From Kitasatospora sp. Root107 (GTDB lineage: Bacteria > Actinomycetota > Actinomycetes > Streptomycetales > Streptomycetaceae): 64,000 nucleotides of DNA. Below the pieces are notes generated by a model. The model made no database searches, was not told the DNA's origin, and saw only the letters and a list, made by a program, of their open reading frames with translations. The stretch lies in contig NZ_LMCT01000002.1 of the NCBI RefSeq assembly GCF_001424875.1, positions 168,324-232,323 on the forward strand, read 5' to 3'. A program made the position numbers and the translations under genes. The first letter of the stretch is position 1, and the number at the start of each line of letters is the position of its first letter. Positions 40,984-49,932 of this stretch are shown piece by piece.

Positions 40984-41002
40984 ACGGATGACTGACAGTC
41001 TG

Positions 41003-41947
41003 TCAGGTGATGTCGTCCAGCTGCTCACGGCGCGCCGCCGGGACGGCCGTCGGCAGCTCCGGGGCGGCCGACGCCTCGATGGCCTCGACCGAGCCGACCT
41101 GGTCCACCGAGAGGTCCAGGTGCGAGGCCTCGTCCTCGTCCAACCCGGCATCCGGGTTGCGCCGGGCCCGGCGGCGGTCGTTCAGCAGGGCCACGCCGAC
41201 CGCGATGAAGTACAGCACGATGATCGGTGCGGCCAGACCCAGCATCGAGAGCGGGTCCGCGCTCGGGGTGGCGAAGGCCGCGAAGACGGTGATCGCCATG
41301 ATCATCCCGCGCCACCAGCCGAGCAGCCGCTTGCCGCTGACCACCCCGACCAGGTTCAGCATCACCAGCAGCAGCGGGAACTCGAAGCCGAACCCGAAGA
41401 CCAGCACCATCCTGGTGATGATGTCGAGGTAGTTCTCCACCGGCAGGATCGAGGTGACCCCGCTGGCGGTCAACGAGATCAGCATCTGTGCCGTCACCGG
41501 CATGATCACGTACGCCAGCGCGGCACCCGCCAGGAACAGCGGGGTGCCGAGGCCGAGGAAGGAGAGCGTGTAGCGGCGCTCGTTCTGGTGCAGGCCCGGC
41601 GCGACGAACTTCCACAGCTGGTAGAGCCAGACCGGGGTGGAGACCACCACACCGGTGGTCAGGGCGACCTTGAGCAGCACCGTGAAGGGGCTCAGCAGAC
41701 CGATGTTGGAGACCAGCGCACAGTTCATGTCGCCCGGCAGCGGCTTGCCGTCCGGACCACAGACCGGCAGCGGCGCGATCAGGAAGTCGGTGATCTGCCG
41801 GTGGTAGAAGAAGGCGACGATGGTGATCGCGATGATCGCCAGCAGCGACTTGACCAGCCGGTTGCGGAGTTCCCGCAGGTGGTCGGCGAGCGCCATCCGG
41901 CCCTCGGGGTCCTTGGCCGACTTCACGGCCTTCTCGGACTTGCTCAA
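41003..41947 (-). CDS. tatC: twin-arginine translocase subunit TatC
   Basis: 314 residues. The start is TTG 41947, overlapping the tatA stop by TTGA. The N-terminal consensus ALADHLRELRNRLVKS and six membrane helices are present; the first periplasmic loop contains LSPFTVLLKVALTTG and helix-linking segments contain PVWLYQLWKFVAPGL, both TatC hallmarks. The acidic C-terminal tail is about 50 residues. It is the receptor of the Tat export pathway, working with TatA. In M. tuberculosis helY follows immediately; here it is followed by a terminator and unrelated genes. Confidence 0.96.
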   Translation of the reverse strand: MSKSEKAVKSAKDPEGRMALADHLRELRNRLVKSLLAIIAITIVAFFYHRQITDFLIAPLPVCGPDGKPLPGDMNCALVSNIGLLSPFTVLLKVALTTGVVVSTPVWLYQLWKFVAPGLHQNERRYTLSFLGLGTPLFLAGAALAYVIMPVTAQMLISLTASGVTSILPVENYLDIITRMVLVFGFGFEFPLLLVMLNLVGVVSGKRLLGWWRGMIMAITVFAAFATPSADPLSMLGLAAPIIVLYFIAVGVALLNDRRRARRNPDAGLDEDEASHLDLSVDQVGSVEAIEASAAPELPTAVPAARREQLDDIT

Positions 41948-42183
41948 CCTCGGTCCTCAACTCGTGCGGTCTGGCCGGGGGCGGACTTGATGACCCGCGG
42001 GGCCTCGATCGGGTCGGCCGCCCCCTCCTTGGCGGCGGCCACCGTCTCGTCCTTCAGCGCCTTGGTCTCGGCCTTGAGAATGCGCGCCGACTTCCCGAGT
42101 GACCGGGCCAGATCGGGCAGTCGCTTCGCGCCGAACAGCAGCAGGGCCAGGACGACGATGATCAGAATCGTGCCGATCCGCAT
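41944..42183 (-). CDS. tatA: twin-arginine translocase subunit TatA
   Basis: 79 residues from ATG 42183, with GAAAGG nine bases upstream. One N-terminal membrane helix (MRIGTILIIVVLALLLF), then the hinge GAKRLPDLARSLGKSARI and an amphipathic helix, as expected for TatA/E. The charged tail ends in VEDRG. A ten-codon extension to 42213 is in frame but would place charges before the membrane helix. Confidence 0.94.
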   Translation of the reverse strand: MRIGTILIIVVLALLLFGAKRLPDLARSLGKSARILKAETKALKDETVAAAKEGAADPIEAPRVIKSAPGQTARVEDRG

Positions 42184-42267
42184 GTGCGACCGCCTTTCTC
42201 CCAGGGGCAGCACTCCCCCACTCCGGGCGATGGTAGCCCCTACGGGTGACCGAGCGGGAACGAGGCC

Positions 42268-42432
42268 CTACATAGGTTTGAGCTGCCCGGCTGCGTCAGC
42301 CAGCGCCCGGGAGGCGCCGGCCACCTCGCGGGCCAGCGATCTGACGTCCAGCCAGAGGCGGCAGGCCAGCGCGCCGAGGACCAGCAGCCCGGCGGTGGCC
42401 AGCAGGACGGCGGCAATCACGGTCCACGACAC
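42268..42432 (-). CDS. 54-residue membrane protein upstream of tatA
   Basis: GTG 42432, with AAGGGGAG seven bases upstream, opens a 54-codon frame (begins MSWTVIAAVLLATAG, ends GQLKPM). One membrane helix covers residues 5-24, followed by a short amphipathic helix (RLWLDVRSLAREVAGASRALADAAGQL). It lies between the zinc-ribbon gene and tatA on the same strand. The layout resembles small TatA-like or septum-type proteins, but no family is recognised. Confidence 0.6.
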   Translation of the reverse strand: MSWTVIAAVLLATAGLLVLGALACRLWLDVRSLAREVAGASRALADAAGQLKPM

Positions 42433-42445
42433 GGTGGCGCTCCCC

Positions 42446-42676
42446 TTACCCTTCGACCGGCAGCAGGCGCATGGTGCTGACCCCGGCCCTGGTCAACGCC
42501 GCCACGATGTTCTCACCCGCGGGCTTGCGCACCGAGGCGCCGCACTCCGGGCAGGTGAAGCTGTAGAAGGTGCGCTCCCGGGTGGCGCCGAGCGCCAGCC
42601 GGAAGCAGTCCGCCGCCAGCTCCACCTTCGCCCGGCAGGCCGAGCAGTAGACCTTGAATCTGGTGCCCTCGGCCAC
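42446..42676 (-). CDS. small zinc-ribbon protein
   Basis: 76 residues from GTG 42676, three bases past the pafC stop. Two CxxC pairs, CSAC near residue 11 and CPEC near 42, form a probable single zinc ribbon. The C-terminus (NIVAALTRAGVSTMRLLPVEG) looks helical. Its position between pafC and the small tatA-proximal membrane protein suggests an operon. Function unknown. Confidence 0.75.
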   Translation of the reverse strand: MAEGTRFKVYCSACRAKVELAADCFRLALGATRERTFYSFTCPECGASVRKPAGENIVAALTRAGVSTMRLLPVEG

Positions 42677-42679
42677 TGA

Positions 42680-43627
42680 TCAGTCCCGGTACCCCTCAAG
42701 GGCGGCCAGGGCCGTGGCCCGGGCCGAGTCGGCCAGCTCGGCCGGCGAGACGATCCGGCCGTCCCGGCCCAGCCGCAGCGCCAGCGGCCGCAGCCCGGCC
42801 GGGTCGGCGCTGCGCAGGGTGATCCGCAGCCCGCCGTCCGGGAGTTCCTCGGCCGCGTCGTGGGTGTAGTACTCGGCCACCCAGCGACCACCGGCACCGA
42901 CCTCGACCACCACCTCGGGGTCGTCGGCGGCCGGCGAGACCAGCCCGGCCGACAGGTCGCGCGGCTCCAGCCGAGGCGGGGCGGCGGGCTCGTCCAGCAC
43001 CTTGATCTCGGCCACCCGGTCCAGCCGGAAGACCCGCCGGTCCTCGGAGGTCCGGCACCAGCCCTCCAGGTAGGTGTGCCCCTCGGTGACCAGCCGGATC
43101 GGGTCCACCAGACGCTCCGTCATACCGCCGCGCCCGTGCGACCAGTAGCGCAGCCAGATCAGCCGGCCCTCGCTCAGCGCGCGGTCGATGTCGGCGAAGA
43201 CCTGGCCCTCGGCCTCGAAGGTCACCCCGACCCGGGCGCTGGACTCGGCACTGTCACCGGCCGCGTCCTCGATCTTGGCCACGGCCCTGGTGAGCGCCTG
43301 CCGGTCCCGCTCGCGCAGGCCCGGCAGCCCGGCCACCGCACGGGCGGCCACCAGCAGCGCGGTCGCCTCGTCGGCGGCCAGGCGCAGCGGCTGGGCCACG
43401 TCGTCGACGTTGTGCCACCAGATCCGCTCGCCGTCGGTGTCGATGTCCAGCAGGTCGCCGCCGCGGAAGCTGGTGCCGCACATCGGCAGCACGTTCAGGT
43501 CGTTGATCAGCTCCCGCTCGGTGATCCCGAACGCCCGGGCCACCTCGGCCACCTCCGCACCGGGGCGCTCGCGCAGGTAGGTGACCAGCGACAGCATCCG
43601 CCGGGTCTGGTCGATCGCGTTGCTCAC
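42680..43627 (-). CDS. pafC: WYL-domain transcriptional regulator PafC
   Basis: 315 residues from GTG 43627, overlapping the pafB stop by GTGA. An N-terminal helix-turn-helix (VAEVARAFGITERELINDLNVL) is followed by a WYL domain (LIWLRYWSHGRGGMTERLVDPIRLV) and a WCX-like C-terminal domain. PafB and PafC form a heterodimer that activates the LexA-independent DNA-damage response in mycobacteria. Its place next to pafB, tatA and pafA is the classical actinobacterial arrangement. Confidence 0.93.
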   Translation of the reverse strand: MSNAIDQTRRMLSLVTYLRERPGAEVAEVARAFGITERELINDLNVLPMCGTSFRGGDLLDIDTDGERIWWHNVDDVAQPLRLAADEATALLVAARAVAGLPGLRERDRQALTRAVAKIEDAAGDSAESSARVGVTFEAEGQVFADIDRALSEGRLIWLRYWSHGRGGMTERLVDPIRLVTEGHTYLEGWCRTSEDRRVFRLDRVAEIKVLDEPAAPPRLEPRDLSAGLVSPAADDPEVVVEVGAGGRWVAEYYTHDAAEELPDGGLRITLRSADPAGLRPLALRLGRDGRIVSPAELADSARATALAALEGYRD

Positions 43628-44601
43628 AGCTGCCCCTCGGGTGCGAGTCCGGCCACCGCGCGCAGCCGGTCGATGACGTCTGCCCGCAGCTCCTCGGGCC
43701 CCAGCACCACCAGGTCCGGGCCGAACTCGGCCAGGTCGGCGGCCAGGCCGTTGCCGTACGGGATCTCCAGCTCGTCCCAGCCGCCGGTCAGCTCGGTGAC
43801 CTTGAGCGCCTTGGTACGGAGCGGGAAGCCCGCGCCCTGGCGCAGCCGGACGGTGGCGCTGGCGGTCGCGCCCTCGCCGGCGAACCGGGCCACCACCGCG
43901 CGCACGTCCACGTGCTCGGGGACGGCGCCGGTGAACTGCCCGGCCCGGGAGCGCACCTTGCCGGTGATCCGGCTGAGCCGGAACACCCGGGCGGCCTCCC
44001 GGTCCCGGTCCCAGCCGGCCAGGTACCAGTGGCCGCGCCAGCACTCCAGCGCCCACGGCTCCACCGCGCGCTGCTCGGCGGCGGAGGCACCGGCCTTGCG
44101 GTACTCGAAAGTGACGGGCCGTCGGTCCCGGGCGGCGATCAGCAGCGGCTCGAAGGCCGCCTCGCGGGCCGGGATCCGCGGCTCCAGCGCGCTGTTCGCG
44201 CTCTCCTCGGTTATCGGCATCCCGCCGGCCCGCAGCTTCTGCAACGCACCGCTGGCCGCGCCGGACATCTTGGCCTGCTGCCAGACCCGGGCGGCCAGCG
44301 TCAGCGCGGCCGCCTCCTCGGCGTCCAGGGCGATCTCCGGCAGCCGGTTGCGGTCCCGGCGGGCCAGGTAGCCGACCTCGCCGTCCAGCGCGTTCTCGTC
44401 GACGTCGATGACCAGGCCGAGCTCGCGCAGGTCGTCCTTGTCGCGCTCGAACATCCGGTTGAAGGCCTCTTCGCTGCCCTGCTGCCAGGCCTCGCGGTAC
44501 GCCTCGACGGACTCCCGGAGCTCCTTCTTGGAGAGCGGACGTCTGGTGTTCATCAGGCACAGGGCGAGGTTCATCAGCCGCTCTGCCTTGGCGATCGCCA
44601 T
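43624..44601 (-). CDS. pafB: WYL-domain transcriptional regulator PafB
   Basis: 325 residues from ATG 44601, with GGAAAGG upstream. The N-terminal winged helix (MAIAKAERLMNLALCLMNTRRPLSKKELRE) is typical of PafB. A WYL domain (RRPVTFEYRKAG...WALECWRGHWYLAGWDRDREAARVFRLSRI) and a C-terminal WCX domain follow. It is the partner of PafC, encoded next in a GTGA overlap. It begins about 140 bases after the small FKBP stop, so it may have its own promoter. Confidence 0.94.
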   Translation of the reverse strand: MAIAKAERLMNLALCLMNTRRPLSKKELRESVEAYREAWQQGSEEAFNRMFERDKDDLRELGLVIDVDENALDGEVGYLARRDRNRLPEIALDAEEAAALTLAARVWQQAKMSGAASGALQKLRAGGMPITEESANSALEPRIPAREAAFEPLLIAARDRRPVTFEYRKAGASAAEQRAVEPWALECWRGHWYLAGWDRDREAARVFRLSRITGKVRSRAGQFTGAVPEHVDVRAVVARFAGEGATASATVRLRQGAGFPLRTKALKVTELTGGWDELEIPYGNGLAADLAEFGPDLVVLGPEELRADVIDRLRAVAGLAPEGQL

Positions 44602-44695
44602 CGCGGACCTTTCCGGTAACTGGGGTGCATCTTGCTGTGCTGGTTCGTGATCCGCCGACGACCGTACCGGTAGCGACCCGGCCGGGGAAAGCCGA

Positions 44696-44727
44696 GGGCC
44701 GTACCCCGCGACTGCGGGGTACGGCCC
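44696..44727 (-). terminator. hairpin after the small FKBP gene
   Basis: Fourteen perfect pairs, GGGCCGTACCCCGC with GCGGGGTACGGCCC, and a GACT tetraloop, 15 bases past the FKBP stop. Confidence 0.75.
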
Positions 44728-44741
44728 AGGGTGACGAACTG

Positions 44742-45113
44742 TCAGACGCCGAGCAGGTCGACCACGAAGATCAGGGTCGAGTTCGCCGGGATCAGCGGGC
44801 TCGGCGACTGGGCACCGTAGGCCTTGGCCGGCGGGATGATCAGCTCGCGCCGACCGCCGACCTTCATGCCCTGGACGCCCTCGTCCCAGCCCTTGATGAC
44901 CCGGCCGCCGCCCAGCGGGAAGCTGAACGTCTGGCCACGGTTCCAGGAGGCGTCGAACTCCTCGCCGGTGGAGAACGTCACGCCCACGTAGTGGACCTTG
45001 ACGTTGGCGCCGGCCTTGGCCTCGGCACCGTCACCCACGATGATGTCGCGGATCTGCAGCTCGGTCGGCGCGTCGCCAACCGGGAAGTCGATCTCCGGCT
45101 TCTCAAGGCTCAC
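44742..45113 (-). CDS. cytoplasmic FKBP-type peptidyl-prolyl isomerase
   Basis: 123 residues from GTG 45113. One complete FKBP domain: VKVHYVGVTFSTGEEFDASWNRGQTFSFPLGGGRVIKGWDEGVQGMKVGGRRELIIPPAKAYG, with the aromatic and acidic pocket residues intact (Y, D, W, Y). No signal peptide. It catalyses cis-trans isomerisation of Xaa-Pro bonds. It is the first of three FKBP genes in a row before pafA. Confidence 0.94.
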   Translation of the reverse strand: MSLEKPEIDFPVGDAPTELQIRDIIVGDGAEAKAGANVKVHYVGVTFSTGEEFDASWNRGQTFSFPLGGGRVIKGWDEGVQGMKVGGRRELIIPPAKAYGAQSPSPLIPANSTLIFVVDLLGV

Positions 45114-45171
45114 AACAAAGCTCTTCTCGTTCGGTGATGTAACGGGACTACGTTACGCGACAGGACCGGGA

Positions 45172-46461
45172 CTAGTCGGCCGCGCCGACACCCGCGTCCA
45201 GAATGTCGATCACGAAGACCAGGGTCGAGTTGGCCGGAATCTTCTCCGAGGCCTTGTCGCCGTAGCCGAGGGCGGGCGGGATGACGACCTCGATCCGGCT
45301 GCCGATGGTCTGGCCGGTGACCGCCTTGTCCCAGCCCTCGATGACGCCGCCGCCACCGGTGGCGAAGCTGAACGCCTGGCCGCGCTCCAGCGAGGAGTCG
45401 AACTGCTTTCCGTCGGCGTACAGCACGCCGGTGTACTGGACGACGACCTTCTCGCCGGACTCGATCTTGCGACCCTTGCCCGCGATCAGCACCGAGGTCT
45501 TCAGCTCGGTCGGCGCCGCGACACCGGGCACCGGGGTGATGGTGGCCGGCTTCTTGCCGTTGTCCTTCACCTTGGGCATGCCCTCGGTGGGCTCGGCCAC
45601 GTCACCGCTGACGGTGGCGTCCGGCGCGGTGGCCTGCTTGATGTCGATCACGAAGACCAGGTTGTCCGCGGCCCCGACACCCATCTGCGGGTTGCCCTGC
45701 GGGCCGAAGGCGGCGGCCGGCGGAGCGATCACCAGCACCCGGCTGCCGGCCGCGTGACCGGTCACCGCGTCGTCCAGCGCCGGGATCAGCTTGCCGCCGC
45801 CGGCCTGGAACAGCTGCGGCTTGTTCTGGTCGAAGGAGCTGGCCAGGTCCTTGCCGGTGGTCCAGTCCTTGCTGGTGAAGTCGGCGGTGACCCAGTTGCC
45901 CTTGCCGACCTTCGGTCCGGTGCCCTCGATCAGGGTCTTGACCACGAAGTTGCCGTCGGCCGCCTCCTTGGGCAGCTCGATGGTGGCCTTCTTGCCCAGC
46001 TCGCCGGTGACCGTCGGCAGCACCTTGGCGTCCGTCTTGATCGGCGGCACCGGGTTCTGGGTCGGGGCGGGCGGGCTGGTCGGGGCCGCGTCGGCGGCCG
46101 GCTTCTTGCTGTCCGGCTTGTTCACCACGTACAGCGTCACGCCGCTGCCGACCAGCAGCACCGCGAGCACCGTGCCGAGGATCACGCCGAGCCGGCCCAC
46201 CGAGCCGGGGTTCTCGTCGTAGCCGGCCTCCGAGAGGTCCTTCTTGCGCACGTTGGACGCGAAGACCTGCGGGGTCTCGTCCTTGCTCGCGCCACTCTCG
46301 GCCCGCCTGGCCTCGGCCTGACCCCAGCCGGCCTGCTGCTTCAGAATGGCGGGCGGGACGACGATCGACTCGCCGTCGCCGGGCAGTGGCCCACCGGGCC
46401 GTGCGGCCGCCGGGTCGGCCACCGCTCCGTCGTTCGCGCCACCGGCACTCTTGTCAGTCAT
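45172..46461 (-). CDS. membrane-anchored tandem FKBP-type prolyl isomerase
   Basis: 429 residues from ATG 46461. A cytoplasmic head of about 90 residues, one membrane helix (GRLGVILGTVLAVLLVGSGVTLYVV, about residues 88-112), a proline-rich linker, then two FKBP domains outside. The first (VTADFTSKDWTTGKDLASSFDQ...GSRVLVIAPPAAAFG) is diverged and has lost several pocket aromatics. The second (VVVQYTGVLYADGKQFDSSLERGQAFSFATGGGGVIEGWDKAV) is canonical. It is a paralogue of the next gene, with the same two-domain body but a different anchor. It probably folds exported proteins at the membrane surface. Confidence 0.9.
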   Translation of the reverse strand: MTDKSAGGANDGAVADPAAARPGGPLPGDGESIVVPPAILKQQAGWGQAEARRAESGASKDETPQVFASNVRKKDLSEAGYDENPGSVGRLGVILGTVLAVLLVGSGVTLYVVNKPDSKKPAADAAPTSPPAPTQNPVPPIKTDAKVLPTVTGELGKKATIELPKEAADGNFVVKTLIEGTGPKVGKGNWVTADFTSKDWTTGKDLASSFDQNKPQLFQAGGGKLIPALDDAVTGHAAGSRVLVIAPPAAAFGPQGNPQMGVGAADNLVFVIDIKQATAPDATVSGDVAEPTEGMPKVKDNGKKPATITPVPGVAAPTELKTSVLIAGKGRKIESGEKVVVQYTGVLYADGKQFDSSLERGQAFSFATGGGGVIEGWDKAVTGQTIGSRIEVVIPPALGYGDKASEKIPANSTLVFVIDILDAGVGAAD

Positions 46462-46604
46462 GACTCCCCATCCATCTCGCCGCGCCGCGCCCTCACCGGG
46501 TCCTGACGGACTCCTGCCACAGTGCGCGACAGTATGTCAGGTGAAGGTGAGGGCACGGTAAGAGGCTGGACGGGCCAAAACGCTCAGAGGGCCTCGCCAA
46601 ACCC

Positions 46605-47591
46605 TCAGACGGCCTCGAGGATGTCGATCACGAAGACCAGGGTCGAGTTCGCCGGGACGGAGGACTGCGCCTTGTCCCCGTAGCCGAGCGTCGGCGGGAC
46701 CACCAGCTCCACCCGGCTGCCCACGGTCTGGCCGACCAGGCCCTGGTCCCAGCCCTTGATCAGGCTGCCGGTACCGACCTGCAGCGCCTGCGCCCCGCCG
46801 TGGCTCCAGGAGGAGTCGAACTGCTTGCCGTCGGCCCACAGCACGCCGGTGTACTGGACCACCAGGGTCTGCCCCGACTGCACGGGCTTGCCGTCCCCCT
46901 TCACCAGCACGAAGGTCTTCAGGTCGGTCGGCGGCGCGGGCGGCCCGGCCGGAATGGTGATGGTCGGCGCAGCCTTGCCGTTGTCCTTGACCTGCGGCAT
47001 GTCGGCCGGCGGCTGAGTGATCGCGCCGCCGATGGTGGAGTCCGGCGGCAGGCTCTCGATGATGTCGAGCACGAAGACCACGGTGTCACCCGCGCCCACC
47101 CCGAGATCGGCGTTGCCCTGGCTGCCGAAGGCGGCGGCCGGCGGAGCCACCACCAGCAGCCGGCTGCCGACCTTCTTGCCCAGCACGCTCTGGTCGAAGG
47201 CGGGCACCAGCTGGCCGCTGCCCGCCTGGTAGAGCTGCGGCTTGCTGCCGGAGTCGTAGGAGCTGGCGAGGTCCTTGCCGGTGGTCCAGTCCTTGGCGGT
47301 GTAGTTGACGGTCACCCAGTCGTTCTTGGCGACCGTGGCGCCGTCCCCCTCACTCACCGTGTTCACCACGAACTGGCCGCTCGGCTGGCCGGCCGGGATG
47401 GTGATGGTGGCCTTGCTGCCGAAGCTCCCCGCCACGGTGGGCATCGGCGAGGCCGAGGCCACCGGGCTCGGCACCGCCGAGGCGGAGGCCGAGGAGGTCG
47501 TGGACGCCCCCGAGGAGGGCGACCCGTCGCTGCTGCACGCGGGGAGCAGGACGAGCGGCAGGACGGCGAGCAGACCGGCGATACGACGCAC
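46605..47591 (-). CDS. tandem FKBP-type prolyl isomerase lipoprotein
   Basis: 328 residues from GTG 47591. Lipoprotein signal MRRIAGLLAVLPLVLLPAC with lipobox LPAC, then a Ser/Ala-rich linker and two FKBP domains. The first (VTVNYTAKDWTTGKDLASSYDS...GSRLLVVAPPAAAFG) is diverged and the second (LVVQYTGVLWADGKQFDSSWSHG...IKGWDQGLVGQ) canonical. The layout matches the downstream membrane-anchored protein almost segment for segment, including the linker DNGK..P.ITIP. The close resemblance indicates tandem duplication followed by an anchor swap. Confidence 0.9.
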   Translation of the reverse strand: MRRIAGLLAVLPLVLLPACSSDGSPSSGASTTSSASASAVPSPVASASPMPTVAGSFGSKATITIPAGQPSGQFVVNTVSEGDGATVAKNDWVTVNYTAKDWTTGKDLASSYDSGSKPQLYQAGSGQLVPAFDQSVLGKKVGSRLLVVAPPAAAFGSQGNADLGVGAGDTVVFVLDIIESLPPDSTIGGAITQPPADMPQVKDNGKAAPTITIPAGPPAPPTDLKTFVLVKGDGKPVQSGQTLVVQYTGVLWADGKQFDSSWSHGGAQALQVGTGSLIKGWDQGLVGQTVGSRVELVVPPTLGYGDKAQSSVPANSTLVFVIDILEAV

Positions 47592-47684
47592 GGTATTCCT
47601 AACTGTCGGTCAAGTACGAGGCGCTACAAGCTCGCCCGACAGCGTACGGCCCGATCTGCTCCCCACCTCGGAGGCACCACTGTC

Positions 47685-49046
47685 CTACATACCGGCGATC
47701 AGCTTCTCCACCCGCTCGTCCACCGAGCGGAACGGGTCCTTGCAGAGCACCGTGCGCTGCGCCTGGTCGTTCAGCTTGAGGTGCACCCAGTCGACGGTGA
47801 AGTCCCGGCGCTGCTCCTGCGCCTTCCGGATGAAGTCGCCGCGCAGCCGGGCCCGGGTGGTCTGCGGGGGCACCGACTTGGCCTCGAAGGTCTTCAGGTC
47901 GGTGGTCACCCGCTCGGCCTGGTTCTTGTTCTGCAGCAGGTAGAACAGGCCGCGCCGGCGGTGGATGTCGTGGTACGCCAGGTCGATCTGGGCCACCCGG
48001 GGGTTGGACATGCTCATCTGGTGCTTCTCGCGGTACCGCTCGATCAGCTGGTGCTTCATGATCCAGTCGATCTCGGTGGCCACGCTGCCCAGGTTCTCGG
48101 TGCGGACCGCCTCAAGTGTGCGGCCCCAGAGGTCCAGCACCTTGGCGATGGTTCCGGTGTTGATTCCCTTGCGGTCGGCGAACTCCAGCGCCTTGGAGTA
48201 GTACTCCTCCTGGATGTCCAGCGCGCTGGCCTCCCGGCCGTTGGCGAGCCGGACCTGGTGGGTGCCGGTCAGGTCGTGGCTGACCTCGCGGATCGCCCGG
48301 ATCGGGTTCTCCAGGGTCAGGTCGCGCATCACCACCCCGGCCTCGATCAGCCGCAGCACCAGGTCGGTGGCACCGACCTTGAGCAGGGTGGTGGTCTCGG
48401 ACATGTTGGAGTCGCCGACGATCACGTGCAGCCGGCGGTAGCGCTCGGCGTCCGCGTGCGGCTCGTCCCTGGTGTTGATGATCGGACGGGACCGGGTGGT
48501 CGCCGAGCTGACGCCCTCCCAGATGTGCTCGGCCCGCTGGCTGACGCAGTAGACCGCGCCGCGCGGGGTCTGCAGCACCTTGCCCGCGCCGCAGATCAGC
48601 TGACGGGTCACCAGGAACGGGATCAGCACGTCGGCCAGCCGGGAGAACTCGCCGTGCCGGGCCACCAGGTAGTTCTCGTGGCAGCCGTAGGAGTTGCCGG
48701 CCGAGTCGGTGTTGTTCTTGAACAGGTAGACGTCGCCCGCGATGCCCTCCTCGTGCAGCCGCCGCTCGGCGTCCACCAGGAGCCCCTCGAGGATCCGCTC
48801 GCCCGCCTTGTCGTGCGTCACCAGCTCGGTGACGTCGTCGCACTCGGGGGTGGCGTACTCGGGGTGCGAGCCCACGTCCAGGTAGAGCCGGGCTCCGTTG
48901 CGCAGGAAGACGTTGCTGCTGCGGCCCCAGGAGACAACCCGGCGGAAGAGGTACCTGGCCACCTCGTCCGGGGACAGCCGACGCTGCCCACGGAACGTAC
49001 AGGTGACGCCGTACTCGTTCTCGATCCCGAAAATTCGGCGGTCCAT
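47685..49046 (-). CDS. pafA: Pup-protein ligase PafA
   Basis: 453 residues from ATG 49046. The glutamine-synthetase-like fold opens with [16 protein letters not shown], whose glutamates belong to the ATP/Mg site; [23 protein letters not shown] and the arginine-rich [27 protein letters not shown] are family signatures. PafA attaches Pup through its C-terminal glutamate to target lysines. Length and motifs separate it from Dop, which is encoded at 51284-52795 and has an insertion loop. It lies 109 bases downstream of prcA. Confidence 0.96.
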   Translation of the reverse strand: MDRRIFGIENEYGVTCTFRGQRRLSPDEVARYLFRRVVSWGRSSNVFLRNGARLYLDVGSHPEYATPECDDVTELVTHDKAGERILEGLLVDAERRLHEEGIAGDVYLFKNNTDSAGNSYGCHENYLVARHGEFSRLADVLIPFLVTRQLICGAGKVLQTPRGAVYCVSQRAEHIWEGVSSATTRSRPIINTRDEPHADAERYRRLHVIVGDSNMSETTTLLKVGATDLVLRLIEAGVVMRDLTLENPIRAIREVSHDLTGTHQVRLANGREASALDIQEEYYSKALEFADRKGINTGTIAKVLDLWGRTLEAVRTENLGSVATEIDWIMKHQLIERYREKHQMSMSNPRVAQIDLAYHDIHRRRGLFYLLQNKNQAERVTTDLKTFEAKSVPPQTTRARLRGDFIRKAQEQRRDFTVDWVHLKLNDQAQRTVLCKDPFRSVDERVEKLIAGM

Positions 49047-49155
49047 AAGGCTCCTCTTCTCTGCGCGAGGCCTTGCGAAACCCTTGGTGAACCGGACGGG
49101 GCATCAGCTCACCACGGTGGAGCGGGAGCCCGGCCCGGGCTCCCGCTGCTACCGG

Positions 49156-49896
49156 CTACTCGGAGGCGTCCGCCTCCTCCGCGGCGGCGGACTCGTCGCC
49201 GCTCAGCAGGCGGCCGAGCTGGCCGCCCAGGATGCGCTTGAACTTCCGCTGCTGGAAGCGGGTGCGGTCGAGCACCGCGACCTCCAGCTGATCGGGCGTC
49301 AGGGTGCGCGGGGAGCCGCCGTTCGGATCCCTGGCGAGGCCGTCGACGGCGAGCCTGAGCGCCCCGGCCAGGGTGAGCCCGGCCCGGTGCTCCTGGCCCA
49401 GGTAGTTGGCGATCGAGTCGGCGTTGCCACCGACCACGATCGCGTTCTTCTCGTCCACCACCGAGCCGTCGGGGGTGAGCCGGTAGATCTGGTCGTCCTC
49501 GACGGTGGCGCCGACCTCGGCCACCACCAGCTCCACCTCGTACGGCTTCTCGCCGACCGAGGAGAAGATCGTGCCGAGCGTCTGGGCGTACACGTTGGCC
49601 AGCCCACGGGCCGTCACATCGGCCCGGTCGTAGGAGTACCCGCGCAGGTCGGCGTAGCGCACGCCGCCGATCCGCAGGTTCTCGAACTCGTTGTAGCGGC
49701 CGACCGCGGCGAAGGCGATCTGGTCGTAGATCTCGGACACCTTGTGCAGCGCCCGGGAGGTGTTCTCGGCGACGAAGAGGATGCCGTCGTCATAGGTGAG
49801 CACGACCACGCTGCGGCCGCGGGCGATGCCCTTGCGGGCGTACTCCGCGCGGTCCGCCATGGCCTGCTGGGGCGAGACGTAGAACGGTGTGGACAC
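49156..49896 (-). CDS. prcA: 20S proteasome alpha subunit
   Basis: 246 residues from GTG 49896. The alpha-type N-terminus ([43 protein letters not shown]) has the gating tail and helix H0. The catalytic Thr is absent, as expected. The C-terminal tail is acidic ([10 protein letters not shown]). It follows prcB by 36 bases, so both are co-transcribed and form the alpha7-beta7-beta7-alpha7 core. Confidence 0.96.
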   Translation of the reverse strand: MSTPFYVSPQQAMADRAEYARKGIARGRSVVVLTYDDGILFVAENTSRALHKVSEIYDQIAFAAVGRYNEFENLRIGGVRYADLRGYSYDRADVTARGLANVYAQTLGTIFSSVGEKPYEVELVVAEVGATVEDDQIYRLTPDGSVVDEKNAIVVGGNADSIANYLGQEHRAGLTLAGALRLAVDGLARDPNGGSPRTLTPDQLEVAVLDRTRFQQRKFKRILGGQLGRLLSGDESAAAEEADASE

Positions 49897-49932
49897 CGGC
49901 GATCGTCCCCTTCCTGGTTGGGAGCCGGCGGG

